From positions 1 to 7,404 of the forward strand of contig JAOZLR010000120.1 of the NCBI GenBank assembly GCA_029934735.1: DNA of 7,404 nt. Reading direction: 5' to 3'. The notes under the pieces were generated by a model. That model saw only the letters and a program-made list of their open reading frames with translations. It did not search any database and was not told the origin of the DNA. Every line of letters begins with the position of its first letter. The stretch's first letter is position 1. Both the position numbers and the translations under genes were made by a program. Shown in pieces: positions 1 to 6,188 of the stretch. Source of the DNA: Bacteroidales bacterium (GTDB lineage: Bacteria; Bacteroidota; Bacteroidia; Bacteroidales; JAADJA01).

Positions 1-18
1 AATATTTTCAATCTAACC
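1..18. repeat. Direct near-repeat, left copy (window edge)
   Basis: The first twelve bases, AATATTTTCAAT, recur exactly at 291-302. The similarity continues as CTAACC here against GAACC there. The two copies bracket the tRNA-Ser gene and its broken half. This copy touches the window edge, so its full length is unknown. It may be the start of another tandem unit of the tRNA leader, or chance similarity in AT-rich DNA. Confidence 0.4.
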
Positions 19-59
19 TGCGACCTTCACGCCAATCTGCTCAGCCTTGGAAGATAACT

Positions 60-149
<90 letters not shown>

Positions 150-210
150 AATTTTTCAAGTAACGTTGAGTTTGATATCTAAAATCCTCCTATTGTCTTT
201 CTTTTGAATA

Positions 211-260
211 GCCAGTTTAGCATCCCGAAACTTCGGGATCAGCCACTCACCCACCTCTCC
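211..260 (-). pseudogene. Broken copy of tRNA-Ser 5' half with palindrome
   Basis: Plus-strand 239-260 is identical over 22 bases to 128-149, the acceptor 5' strand and most of the D arm of the intact tRNA-Ser. Positions 211-221 (GCCAGTTTAGC) are identical to 105-115, the 3' anticodon stem including the GCT anticodon. Between them the 12 bases of the intact gene (116-127) are replaced by 17 bases (222-238) that form a perfect hairpin. There is no variable arm, T arm or 3' acceptor strand, so it cannot make a tRNA. It lies between the promoter and the intact tRNA and would be part of that precursor. It may be a remnant of tandem duplication plus local rearrangement. A tRNA-derived leader with a role of its own cannot be excluded. 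Confidence 0.85.
222..239. repeat. 18-bp palindrome inside the tRNA remnant
   Basis: ATCCCGAA-AC-TTCGGGAT is a perfect 8-bp inverted repeat with a 2-base centre. Aligned with the intact tRNA on the minus strand, AGTTT is shared, the bases before it differ, and CGGGAT is added after it. That pattern suits either insertion of a small palindromic repeat or a template-switch that copied one arm in inverse orientation. Confidence 0.8.
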
Positions 261-290
261 GGGCAAATAGATTGAATTATATTCATTCCT

Positions 291-307
291 AATATTTTCA
301 ATGAACC
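291..307. repeat. Direct near-repeat, right copy
   Basis: AATATTTTCAATGAACC matches the left-edge copy at 1-18, with 12 identical bases and then a short indel/substitution. On the minus strand it sits in the leader between the promoter at 326-355 and the tRNA remnant. A tandem-duplicated tRNA leader would explain both copies. The match is short and AT-rich. Confidence 0.4.
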
Positions 308-325
308 ATTCCCGTTTGGGAGGTG

Positions 326-355
326 CAAAAGTATATAATTTATCATTTCAAACAA
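326..355 (-). promoter_or_regulatory. Bacteroidota-type promoter for tRNA-Ser
   Basis: On the minus strand TACTTTTG (complement of 326-333) matches the Bacteroidota -7 consensus TAnnTTTG exactly. TTG (complement of 353-355) lies 19 bases upstream, the expected position of the -33 element. Transcription would start near 318-321 and run left through the tRNA remnant into tRNA-Ser. No gene lies between, so the tRNA is the evident target. The assignment rests on motif and spacing only. Confidence 0.7.
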
Positions 356-455
356 CTTTTTTATTATTTTTTTTATTATCATCAAAAAAAACCTCCCAAT
401 ACTACTTATACTTATTTTCTTCGGTATGCCTTCTTTTAGCTCTTTCCTTTAATCC

Positions 456-503
456 AACCATTCGGGAGGTCTTCCACACAAGACCGCATTCACCCGAATG
501 GTT
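456..503. repeat. Nested hairpin, 11-bp outer stem
   Basis: AACCATTCGGG (456-466) is perfectly complementary to CCCGAATGGTT (493-503). Inside the 26-base interval a second perfect stem forms, GGTCTT (468-473) with AAGACC (480-485), closing the loop CCACAC. The outer arm also resembles 304-324, where AACCATTC and GGGAGGT are separated by a few extra bases. Nested perfect stems suggest a folded RNA or a DNA palindrome. No known RNA family was recognised. Confidence 0.65.
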
Positions 504-516
504 TTGCCTGCACAAA

Positions 517-562
517 AACCCTTAGGGTCGGCAAAGGCAAGCGGACAGAGACCCTGTGGGTT
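517..562. repeat. Long hairpin, about 12 pairs, 20-base loop
   Basis: AACCCTTAGGGTC (517-529) pairs with GACCCTGTGGGTT (550-562): five pairs, one T-T mismatch, one T-G wobble, then six pairs, closing a 20-base loop (530-549). It begins 13 bases after the nested hairpin, so the two could belong to one structured transcript. No uridine run follows directly, so it does not look like a simple terminator. Confidence 0.65.
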
Positions 563-667
563 GAAAAGGAAATTTTTGCATCAAAAACCGATTTATCAAA
601 AACATATTACTATTGCAAAACCGTTAACATTATCATCATTCCACCATTCCATTTGAACAATCTGTGT

Positions 668-675
668 TACCTTTG
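668..675 (+). promoter_or_regulatory. -7 element ahead of yggS
   Basis: TACCTTTG fits the Bacteroidota -7 consensus TAnnTTTG exactly. No clear TTG stands 19-21 bases upstream, so the -33 half is weak. Initiation some 6-8 bases downstream would leave a leader of only about 10 bases before the yggS ATG at 693. Confidence 0.6.
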
Positions 676-692
676 TCAAAAAAAAGTGAACG

Positions 693-1361
693 ATGAGCAT
701 TGCTGAAAATCTGATAAATATAAAAAATGGTATCCCGGAAGGTGTAAAACTGGTTGCGGTATCGAAAACAAAACCTATAGAGGATATCCTTATTGCATAC
801 AATGCAGGACACAGATTGTTCGGGGAAAATAAGGCTCAGGAACTCAGCTCAAAGTATCCACAATTGCCGGATGATATTCAATGGCACTTTATCGGCCATC
901 TCCAGACTAATAAGGTTAAATATATTATTCCATTTGTGTCGCTGATTCACAGCATTGACAGGATAAAGCTACTTCGTGAGGTTAATAAACAGGCTGCAAA
1001 AGTCAACAGGGTTGTGGATTGCCTGCTGCAGTTTCACATTGCAACCGAAGAGACAAAGTTCGGACTTAATATGGAAGAGGCTGTTGAATTGCTTTCCTCG
1101 GAGGAATATATAAAAATGGAAAATATCAGAATTTGTGGCATAATGGGTATGGCTACCAACACTAAAGATGTTTCTGTAGTCAGGAATGAATTCAGATATC
1201 TCAGGGAAATAAAGAAGGATTTGAAGGAAAGATATTTTCAGGGATCAAAGCATTTTACAGAAATTTCAATGGGAATGTCAGGCGATTATAAAATTGCAAT
1301 TGAAGAGGGAAGCACGATAGTAAGGATTGGAAGTGCTATTTTCGGGGAAAGAAGATACTGA
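693..1361 (+). CDS. yggS: YggS-family PLP homeostasis protein
   Basis: This 222-residue cytoplasmic protein belongs to the YggS/PLPBP (COG0325) family. These are single-domain TIM-barrel proteins that bind pyridoxal 5'-phosphate and keep B6 vitamers and amino/keto acid pools in balance; no catalytic reaction is established. Lys25 in SKTKP (24-28) is the PLP Schiff-base lysine by homology. Other family blocks are FGENKAQE (43-50), WHFIGHLQTNK (64-74), HSID (86-89), LLQFHIATEETKFG (111-124), GIMGMA (149-154), the phosphate-binding SMGMSGDY (192-199) with GST (206-208), and RIGSAIFGER (211-220). The length is slightly under the roughly 234 residues of the E. coli protein, with no missing motif. 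The ATG at 693 follows an A-rich tract, not a Shine-Dalgarno sequence. It is a single-gene unit convergent with the next gene. Confidence 0.95.
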   Translation: MSIAENLINIKNGIPEGVKLVAVSKTKPIEDILIAYNAGHRLFGENKAQELSSKYPQLPDDIQWHFIGHLQTNKVKYIIPFVSLIHSIDRIKLLREVNKQAAKVNRVVDCLLQFHIATEETKFGLNMEEAVELLSSEEYIKMENIRICGIMGMATNTKDVSVVRNEFRYLREIKKDLKERYFQGSKHFTEISMGMSGDYKIAIEEGSTIVRIGSAIFGERRY

Positions 1362-1362
1362 G

Positions 1363-1383
1363 AGACAGCGCAGCCGTGCGTCT
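1363..1383. repeat. GC-rich hairpin between convergent genes
   Basis: AGAC-A-GCGC (1363-1371) pairs with GTGC-GTCT (1376-1383) around loop AGCC, with one bulged A and one G-U pair. It starts two bases after the yggS stop, in the 78-base gap before the convergent gene's stop. It could help end transcription in either direction, but no T-run follows on either strand, so a terminator call is only tentative. Confidence 0.4.
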
Positions 1384-1439
1384 GTACTATAGGTATTAAA
1401 ATATGCTGATTACCGACTGCCAGTAAATAATTTTCCTGC

Positions 1440-2843
1440 TTAATCTGAAACGCTACTACCCAGCACCATAAAGGTTCCTTTGTAAACATCTGTCTTAATT
1501 TCATCACTGCAATCACTTTGCCATTCACATTCTAAAACATAATAATATGTACCATCGTTAAGCTTTTCAGCCATCCAGTCGTTTTGATAGTCCTCTACTT
1601 CGTAAACCTTTGTACCCCACTGATTAAAGATCACAAGAGTAGTTTTTAGATAATATGTATCAAGTGGCTTATAATCTCCGGGAGAACTACTCTTGAAGAA
1701 GGCCTCTCCCCCATCGTCGCCATTTTCATCTTCATCAATTATGAAATAATCGTTATAGCCGTCACCATTTGGAGTTATTACAGTCGGGACTTTCAATCTT
1801 ATTGGTTTTACCTTTACTAAAATAGTATCCTCTCCAGGGCAACCATAAAAAGTGGTAAAGGATAAAACAACTGAGAAATCATCCGGCGTGCAATATTTAT
1901 GTGCTACTGACGGTTGTATGGCAGTAGTTTCATCACCAAAATCCCATTGTAAAGATGTAACCAGGAAAGTATCAACACTAAGTGAATCATAAGTAAGATT
2001 TTCATAAGAGAAAGTTATTATTGGATTTGGGAAATAAACCGTATCACCCGGATCGGTATGTATTTCCAGTTCAGGCAAAGGATAAGCCTTAACCTCAAAA
2101 TTTTTTATATTAAAACATCCTATTGTGTCCGTTACAGTAATACTTTCATTTCCATCAGTAAACCCTATTGCAACCGAAGGTTGTCCGGGAATAGTATAGC
2201 CGGCTGACCAGTCGTAATAATATGGCGGGTAACCTCCCGACACATCTACTTTCATTTGTGTTTTATTCTCACCTTTACAGCCCATATTAAGTTGAATAAT
2301 TGTATCAAACATAACGATTGGATCCACTGTAACAGTTACACTGTCAACACAATAATAATAACTGTTTGCAATATCACTGATTGTGGTGTAAAATTTTGTT
2401 GTATCACGGGGATAGACCGTCACCGATTGAGCAGTATCACTACCAGGTGTCCAGATGTATTGAAAAATATTGTTATCTCCATTTAATGTGATTGTATCCC
2501 CACAGAAAATAGTAGTATCACTTTGCACAATCTGAGCATTCAGAATAAAAACCCAGGTTGTATCGGTAACATTAATGGTGTCGCCGCTTGTGAAATTCAG
2601 CCAGTATCCGCCTTCATTATTTATCCAGATATTTGCTGTTGTATCCCCTGTGCTCCATAGGTAATGGCCAAAGCCCTGCTCCGCATTAAGCATCAAACTG
2701 TCAACTTTGCAAGACCTTACAGTATCGGGCAACAAATCAGTATAATCCTTATAATCCTGTGCTAACACAAGTGAACTGCCATTCAAAGCAATTGCAATTA
2801 TTAGAAAATATTTTAACTTCTTAAATAAAAAACTCTGGAGCAT
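1440..2843 (-). CDS. Secreted T9SS-sorted protein, CHU_C type B domain
   Basis: This 467-residue exported protein is probably surface-attached or released through the type IX secretion system. A signal peptide covers about 1-28 (basic FKKLKY, hydrophobic FLIIAIALNGSSLVLA, then Q). Two Ig-like segments follow (about 37-105 and 107-175), each with an Asp/Thr-rich WSTGDT or WTPGSDT core. A SprB-like repeat contains SGGYPPYYYDW (202-212) and ITVTDTIGC (234-242). A PKD-like domain contains WDFGDE (300-305) and HKY (316-318). The C-terminal domain runs from VPTVITPNGDGYND (352) through VIFNQWGTKVYE (404-415) and DGTYYYVLE (430-438) to YKGTFMVLG (454-462), the hallmark blocks of the gliding-motility/CHU_C family, a type B sorting signal. 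No catalytic domain is visible, so adhesion is a guess. It is unusually short for the family and stands alone, with no T9SS genes beside it. Confidence 0.9.
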   Translation of the reverse strand: MLQSFLFKKLKYFLIIAIALNGSSLVLAQDYKDYTDLLPDTVRSCKVDSLMLNAEQGFGHYLWSTGDTTANIWINNEGGYWLNFTSGDTINVTDTTWVFILNAQIVQSDTTIFCGDTITLNGDNNIFQYIWTPGSDTAQSVTVYPRDTTKFYTTISDIANSYYYCVDSVTVTVDPIVMFDTIIQLNMGCKGENKTQMKVDVSGGYPPYYYDWSAGYTIPGQPSVAIGFTDGNESITVTDTIGCFNIKNFEVKAYPLPELEIHTDPGDTVYFPNPIITFSYENLTYDSLSVDTFLVTSLQWDFGDETTAIQPSVAHKYCTPDDFSVVLSFTTFYGCPGEDTILVKVKPIRLKVPTVITPNGDGYNDYFIIDEDENGDDGGEAFFKSSSPGDYKPLDTYYLKTTLVIFNQWGTKVYEVEDYQNDWMAEKLNDGTYYYVLECEWQSDCSDEIKTDVYKGTFMVLGSSVSD

Positions 2844-2890
2844 ATTCCTTAAATAGTATAAACCTTAATTAAGTTATATAAATCAACGTG

Positions 2891-2898
2891 CAAAGATG
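2891..2898 (-). promoter_or_regulatory. Possible -7 element for the CHU_C gene
   Basis: CATCTTTG on the minus strand differs from TAnnTTTG only in its first base and lies about 48 bases upstream of the ATG at 2843. No TTG was found at the expected -33 spacing, so this is only the best local candidate. The sequence AAGGAAT directly before the ATG is purine-rich but too close for a normal Shine-Dalgarno. Confidence 0.3.
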
Positions 2899-3141
2899 AA
2901 TAAAATTTTGATAGATAGGTATATTGTGAAAAAATAGTTTAAAAAAATTAAAAACTATAGATTGAGAATTGCTATTTATTATTTGTTATTTCCTGCCAAC
3001 AAATACACAGCCTGCCCTGCAACAGCAGGGAATATTAGAAATAAGATACTAAGGGGGAAACCCCACCGAATTTGCCAGCATCCGGAGCAACCCAAAAAGC
3101 AATCGGTTACAATGCCCTATCGTGCTGAGAATCAAGCCAAT

Positions 3142-3176
3142 TTGTCAGTTGACTTTAAATACAACTGTCAATTTTT
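3142..3176 (+). terminator. Terminator-like stem with T-run, orphan
   Basis: TTG-T-CAGTTG (3142-3151) pairs with CAACTG-T-CAA (3162-3171) as nine pairs with one T-T mismatch around a 10-base loop. TTTTT (3172-3176) follows directly. The form fits a weak rho-independent terminator on the plus strand, yet no plus-strand gene lies upstream in this gap. It might protect clpB from incoming transcription, end an unrecognised small RNA, or be a relic. Confidence 0.35.
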
Positions 3177-3294
3177 CATTAGCCTGTTATTTTTATAACA
3201 AATGAAAGCAAATGATTTGCATAGTGAAGTCATTCATAAATACCGACCAATCAAACAGTTTGGCATTTTAGGTAGTGGCAAATGGAAATTATTT

Positions 3295-3315
3295 GGATTT
3301 TGGGATTTGGGATTT
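3295..3315. repeat. Heptad tandem repeat (GGGATTT, three copies)
   Basis: GGATTTT, GGGATTT and GGGATTT run in succession, the first copy with one change. The repeat is immediately followed by an overlapping palindrome TTTGCAAA (3313-3320). It lies about 80 bases upstream of the clpB start. It may be simple-sequence slippage; no function is indicated. Confidence 0.6.
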
Positions 3316-3323
3316 GCAAACTC

Positions 3324-3347
3324 TCAAAATCATGGCAGGGGTTTTGA
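3324..3347. promoter_or_regulatory. Stem overlapping a TTGACA box before clpB
   Basis: TCAAAATC (3324-3331) pairs with GGTTTTGA (3340-3347), including one T-G pair, around an 8-base loop. Its right arm overlaps TTGACA at 3344-3349, a sigma-70-like -35 box with no convincing -10 partner. No CIRCE heat-shock operator and no perfect TAnnTTTG element is present ahead of clpB. A role in clpB control is possible but unproven. Confidence 0.25.
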
Positions 3348-3395
3348 CATTACTTGCAGAAATTAAACAGAATAAAAACTAAAATATATATAAAT

Positions 3396-5990
3396 ATGAA
3401 TTTTAATAATTTCACCATAAAATCACAGGAGGCTATACAAAAAGCGCAACAAATTGCCACAGAAAAGCAGAATCAGGCAATTGAGCCAATTCATATTCTG
3501 AAAGGGATTATCGACGTGGACGAAAATGTTGTTCCCTATCTTTTGAAAAAGCTGGATGTTAATGTTCCTATCCTGTCAAAGGCTATTGATAAAATCATTG
3601 ATTCCCTTCCAAAAGTAAGCGGTGGAGAGCAATTCTTATCGTCTGATGCTAATGCTGCCTTGCAGAAGGCAACCTCTTTTCTAAAGGAATTCAACGATCA
3701 GTTTGTATCAATTGAACATATTTTGCTTGGAATTCTTTCGGGAAAGGACACTGCTTCCAAACTCTTAAAGGACAATGGAATCACTGAAAAGGGACTCAAG
3801 GCAGCCATAAAAGAATTACGTCAGGGAGCTACCGTATCAAGTCAATCGGCTGAAGACACTTACAACGCTTTGAACAGGTTTGCAAAGAACCTGAATGAGC
3901 TGGCAAGGTCAGGTAAACTTGACCCTGTTATAGGCCGGGATGAGGAGATCAGAAGGATATTACAGATATTATCAAGGCGAACAAAAAATAATCCTATCCT
4001 TATCGGAGAACCCGGAGTTGGTAAAACTGCTATTGCTGAAGGACTGGCTCATAGGGTTGTAAATGGAGATGTGCCGGAAAATTTGAAATCGAAACTCATT
4101 TTCTCGCTCGACATGGGATCTCTTATCGCAGGTGCAAAGTTTAAAGGAGAATTTGAAGAGAGGTTGAAAAGTGTTATTAAAGAGGTAATTAATTCTGATG
4201 GGGAAATAGTTCTCTTTATAGATGAGATTCACACTCTTGTTGGCGCAGGTGCCTCAGAAGGGGCAATGGATGCTGCAAATATCCTAAAACCTGCTCTTGC
4301 ACGTGGCGAATTACGTGCTATCGGTGCGACAACTTTGAAAGAGTATCAGAAATATTTTGAAAAGGATAAAGCCCTGGAGAGAAGATTTCAGATTGTTGTT
4401 GTAGATGAACCTGATACGCTTTCTGCTATTTCCATATTGAGAGGATTGAAAGAGAGATATGAAACTCATCATCATGTAAGAATTAAAGATGAGGCCATTA
4501 TATCAGCAGTTGAACTTTCGCAGCGCTATATTACCGACAGATTTTTACCTGACAAAGCGATTGACCTTATTGATGAGGCTGCTGCAAAACTGAGACTTGA
4601 GATAAATTCATTACCTGAAGAGCTTGAAATAATTGAGAGGAAGACCAGGCAGTTAGAGATCGAACGGGAAGCAATTAAGCGTGAAAAGGACAAAATGAAG
4701 CTGAGTGCTTTGAATGAGGAGATTGCAAACCTGAATGATGAGAGAAGCCATCTAAGGGCAAAATGGCAATCGGAGAAAGAGATAGTTGAAAAAATACAAC
4801 AGAAAAAAAATGAGATAGAAAATCTGAAGTTTGAAGCTGACCAAGCTGAACGTGATGGCGATTTTGGAAAAGTTGCAGAAATAAGATATGGACAGCTCAA
4901 AGCTATTGAAGATGAGATTGAGGAATACAAGAAAAAATTAATAGCAATTCAAGGCGACTCACCAATGTTGAATGAGGAGGTGGATGCAGAGGATATCGCC
5001 GAGGTAGTTTCAAAATGGACTGGAATCCCCGTTTCAAGGATGCTGCAAAGCGAAAGAGAAAAACTTTTGCATCTTGAAACTGAGTTACATAACCGTGTTG
5101 TCGGGCAAGATGAAGCCATAGAGGCTGTGGCAGATGCCATAAGACGCAGCAGGGCAGGACTACAGGATGCAAACAGGCCAATCGGATCTTTCATTTTCCT
5201 GGGAACAACAGGAGTAGGTAAGACTGAGCTTGCCAAAGCACTTGCCGAATTCCTCTTTGATGATGAAAATTCGATGATAAGGATTGATATGTCGGAATAT
5301 CAGGAGAGACATTCGGTTTCGAGACTGATTGGCGCTCCTCCAGGATATGTCGGTTATGATGAAAGCGGCCAGTTGACAGAAGCTGTGAGGAGGAAGCCAT
5401 ATTCGGTAGTGCTTCTCGATGAAATTGAGAAGGCACATCCCGATGTTTTCAACATCCTGCTCCAGGTTCTCGATGATGGAAGACTGACGGATAATAAAGG
5501 CAGAACTGTTGATTTCAGAAATACAATTATTATAATGACCTCAAATGTGGGTTCACACATTATTCAGAAAAATCTGGAGTCGATGTCACCTGATAATAAA
5601 GAGGAAATTTATGAGAAGACAAAGAGGGAAGTACTGACAATGCTAAAATCGACAATACGACCAGAATTTCTGAACAGGATTGATGAAATTATTGTCTTCA
5701 AACCTCTTGACAGAGATGAAATCAAAGAAATTGTTGAGATACAGTTCAAAGTACTTCAGGGGCTGTTGGCTAAGAATCAAATCAGGATTTCAATTTCTGA
5801 TTCTGCTGTTGACTATATTGCGGATGCCGGCTTTGATCAGCAGTTTGGTGCAAGACCGGTAAAGAGGGTTATTCAGAGAAATTTGATGAATGAACTCTCA
5901 AAAATGATACTTGCCGGTGAGGTTAGCCGCGATTCAGAAATCGAAATTGATTATAAAGAAGGCAAATTAGTTTTTAAAAATAGTAAATAA
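3396..5990 (+). CDS. clpB: ATP-dependent disaggregase ClpB (Hsp100)
   Basis: This cytoplasmic AAA+ hexamer works with DnaK/DnaJ/GrpE to pull polypeptides out of aggregates after heat or other stress. From the ATG at 3396 it has 864 residues, close to the usual 860 or so. This start gives the standard N-terminus MNFNNFTIKSQEAI; an in-frame ATG at 3354 would add 14 residues that the family lacks. Domains are the Clp N-domain (1-145); NBD1 with Walker A GEPGVGKT (204-211), Walker B Asp276-Glu277 and arginine fingers 329-330; the coiled-coil middle domain (408-515); and NBD2 with Walker A GTTGVGKT (603-610), Walker B Asp675-Glu676, Arg761 and sensor-2 GAR (Arg820). The pore residues are Phe249, where E. 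coli has Tyr, and Tyr651. All catalytic residues are present. It is apparently a single-gene unit; no CIRCE operator or clear terminator was found. Confidence 0.98.
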   Translation: MNFNNFTIKSQEAIQKAQQIATEKQNQAIEPIHILKGIIDVDENVVPYLLKKLDVNVPILSKAIDKIIDSLPKVSGGEQFLSSDANAALQKATSFLKEFNDQFVSIEHILLGILSGKDTASKLLKDNGITEKGLKAAIKELRQGATVSSQSAEDTYNALNRFAKNLNELARSGKLDPVIGRDEEIRRILQILSRRTKNNPILIGEPGVGKTAIAEGLAHRVVNGDVPENLKSKLIFSLDMGSLIAGAKFKGEFEERLKSVIKEVINSDGEIVLFIDEIHTLVGAGASEGAMDAANILKPALARGELRAIGATTLKEYQKYFEKDKALERRFQIVVVDEPDTLSAISILRGLKERYETHHHVRIKDEAIISAVELSQRYITDRFLPDKAIDLIDEAAAKLRLEINSLPEELEIIERKTRQLEIEREAIKREKDKMKLSALNEEIANLNDERSHLRAKWQSEKEIVEKIQQKKNEIENLKFEADQAERDGDFGKVAEIRYGQLKAIEDEIEEYKKKLIAIQGDSPMLNEEVDAEDIAEVVSKWTGIPVSRMLQSEREKLLHLETELHNRVVGQDEAIEAVADAIRRSRAGLQDANRPIGSFIFLGTTGVGKTELAKALAEFLFDDENSMIRIDMSEYQERHSVSRLIGAPPGYVGYDESGQLTEAVRRKPYSVVLLDEIEKAHPDVFNILLQVLDDGRLTDNKGRTVDFRNTIIIMTSNVGSHIIQKNLESMSPDNKEEIYEKTKREVLTMLKSTIRPEFLNRIDEIIVFKPLDRDEIKEIVEIQFKVLQGLLAKNQIRISISDSAVDYIADAGFDQQFGARPVKRVIQRNLMNELSKMILAGEVSRDSEIEIDYKEGKLVFKNSK

Positions 5991-5997
5991 AAAACCT

Positions 5998-6005
5998 TAA
6001 CTTTG
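5998..6005 (+). promoter_or_regulatory. -7 element after clpB, likely for the OMP gene
   Basis: TAACTTTG matches TAnnTTTG exactly and lies 8 bases after the clpB stop. The bases at the -33 spacing are T-rich but lack TTG. Initiation here would give the outer-membrane protein gene a leader of roughly 175 bases. Read-through from clpB is also possible because no terminator separates them. Confidence 0.45.
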
Positions 6006-6188
6006 TTTCCTGAAAATAATTCTATGCATTGGATGTTATCAATATGACCTGAACAATTTACAAAAAGTTAATAAATATTTGAGAATTTTTTGAAACCATT
6101 TAATTGTTTGCTTGTATAAATATGAAAATGGTGTTTATCAATATCATCACATAAAATGTTAATTTTAAAAATGTCAAATAAAATTATT

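Larger units (their letters stand above)
356..667. other. Gene-free region between divergent promoters
   Basis: This stretch lies between the leftward tRNA promoter and the rightward yggS promoter. It opens with a T-rich tract (about 357-379) and has no convincing coding frame. The short open frame at 301-525 is low-complexity at its start, overlaps the tRNA promoter, and has no recognisable protein features. The main content is two adjoining hairpins (456-503 and 517-562). GGGAGGT at 318-324 also has its complement ACCTCCC at 391-397. No good promoter reading through the hairpins was found on either strand. Confidence 0.7.
2844..3395. other. Gene-free region with several small hairpins
   Basis: This separates the divergent secreted-protein gene and clpB. 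The open frame at 2962-3198 has no recognisable domain and is crossed by hairpins, so it is probably not a gene. Visible structure includes CCCTGC-AACA-GCAGGG (3015-3030), GGGG-AAA-CCCC (3054-3064), a terminator-like stem (3142-3176), TGTTAT-TTTT-ATAACA (3185-3200), the palindrome GCAAAT-G-ATTTGC (3208-3220), a short tandem repeat (3295-3315) and a stem just ahead of clpB (3324-3347). The segment 2990-3140 is richer in G+C than its flanks and could be a foreign or repeated insertion, which cannot be tested from one window. Confidence 0.6.

Noticed and set aside
301..525. Open frame of 74 codons
   Set aside because: It overlaps the tRNA promoter, runs through a T-rich tract giving poly-Phe/Leu, and crosses the nested hairpin; no protein family features.
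452..567. Possible integron attC site
   Set aside because: ATCCAAC fits the RYYYAAC end, but the other end (GTTGAAA) does not fit GTTRRRY and is not complementary to it; no integrase is present.
1410..1428. TTACCGACTGCCAGTAA as a hairpin
   Set aside because: Only four outer pairs and an inner repeat with a one-base loop; too weak to support.
3120..3135. CTGAGA motif suggesting a TPP riboswitch
   Set aside because: The remaining conserved TPP elements are missing and no thiamine gene follows.
2962..3198. Open frame of 78 codons
   Set aside because: Crosses several hairpins, has no recognisable domain, and lacks a promoter or ribosome-binding context.
3354..3395. Upstream clpB start at 3354
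   Set aside because: Adds 14 residues not found in the family; the ATG at 3396 gives the standard N-terminus.
4526..4930. Minus-strand open frame of 134 codons inside clpB
   Set aside because: Ser/Phe/Ile-rich antisense shadow of the clpB coiled-coil codons. The same holds for the other minus-strand frames in clpB.
6036..6144. Direct repeat TTATCAATAT (6036-6045 and 6135-6144)
   Set aside because: Ten AT-rich bases repeated once in AT-rich DNA is expected by chance.
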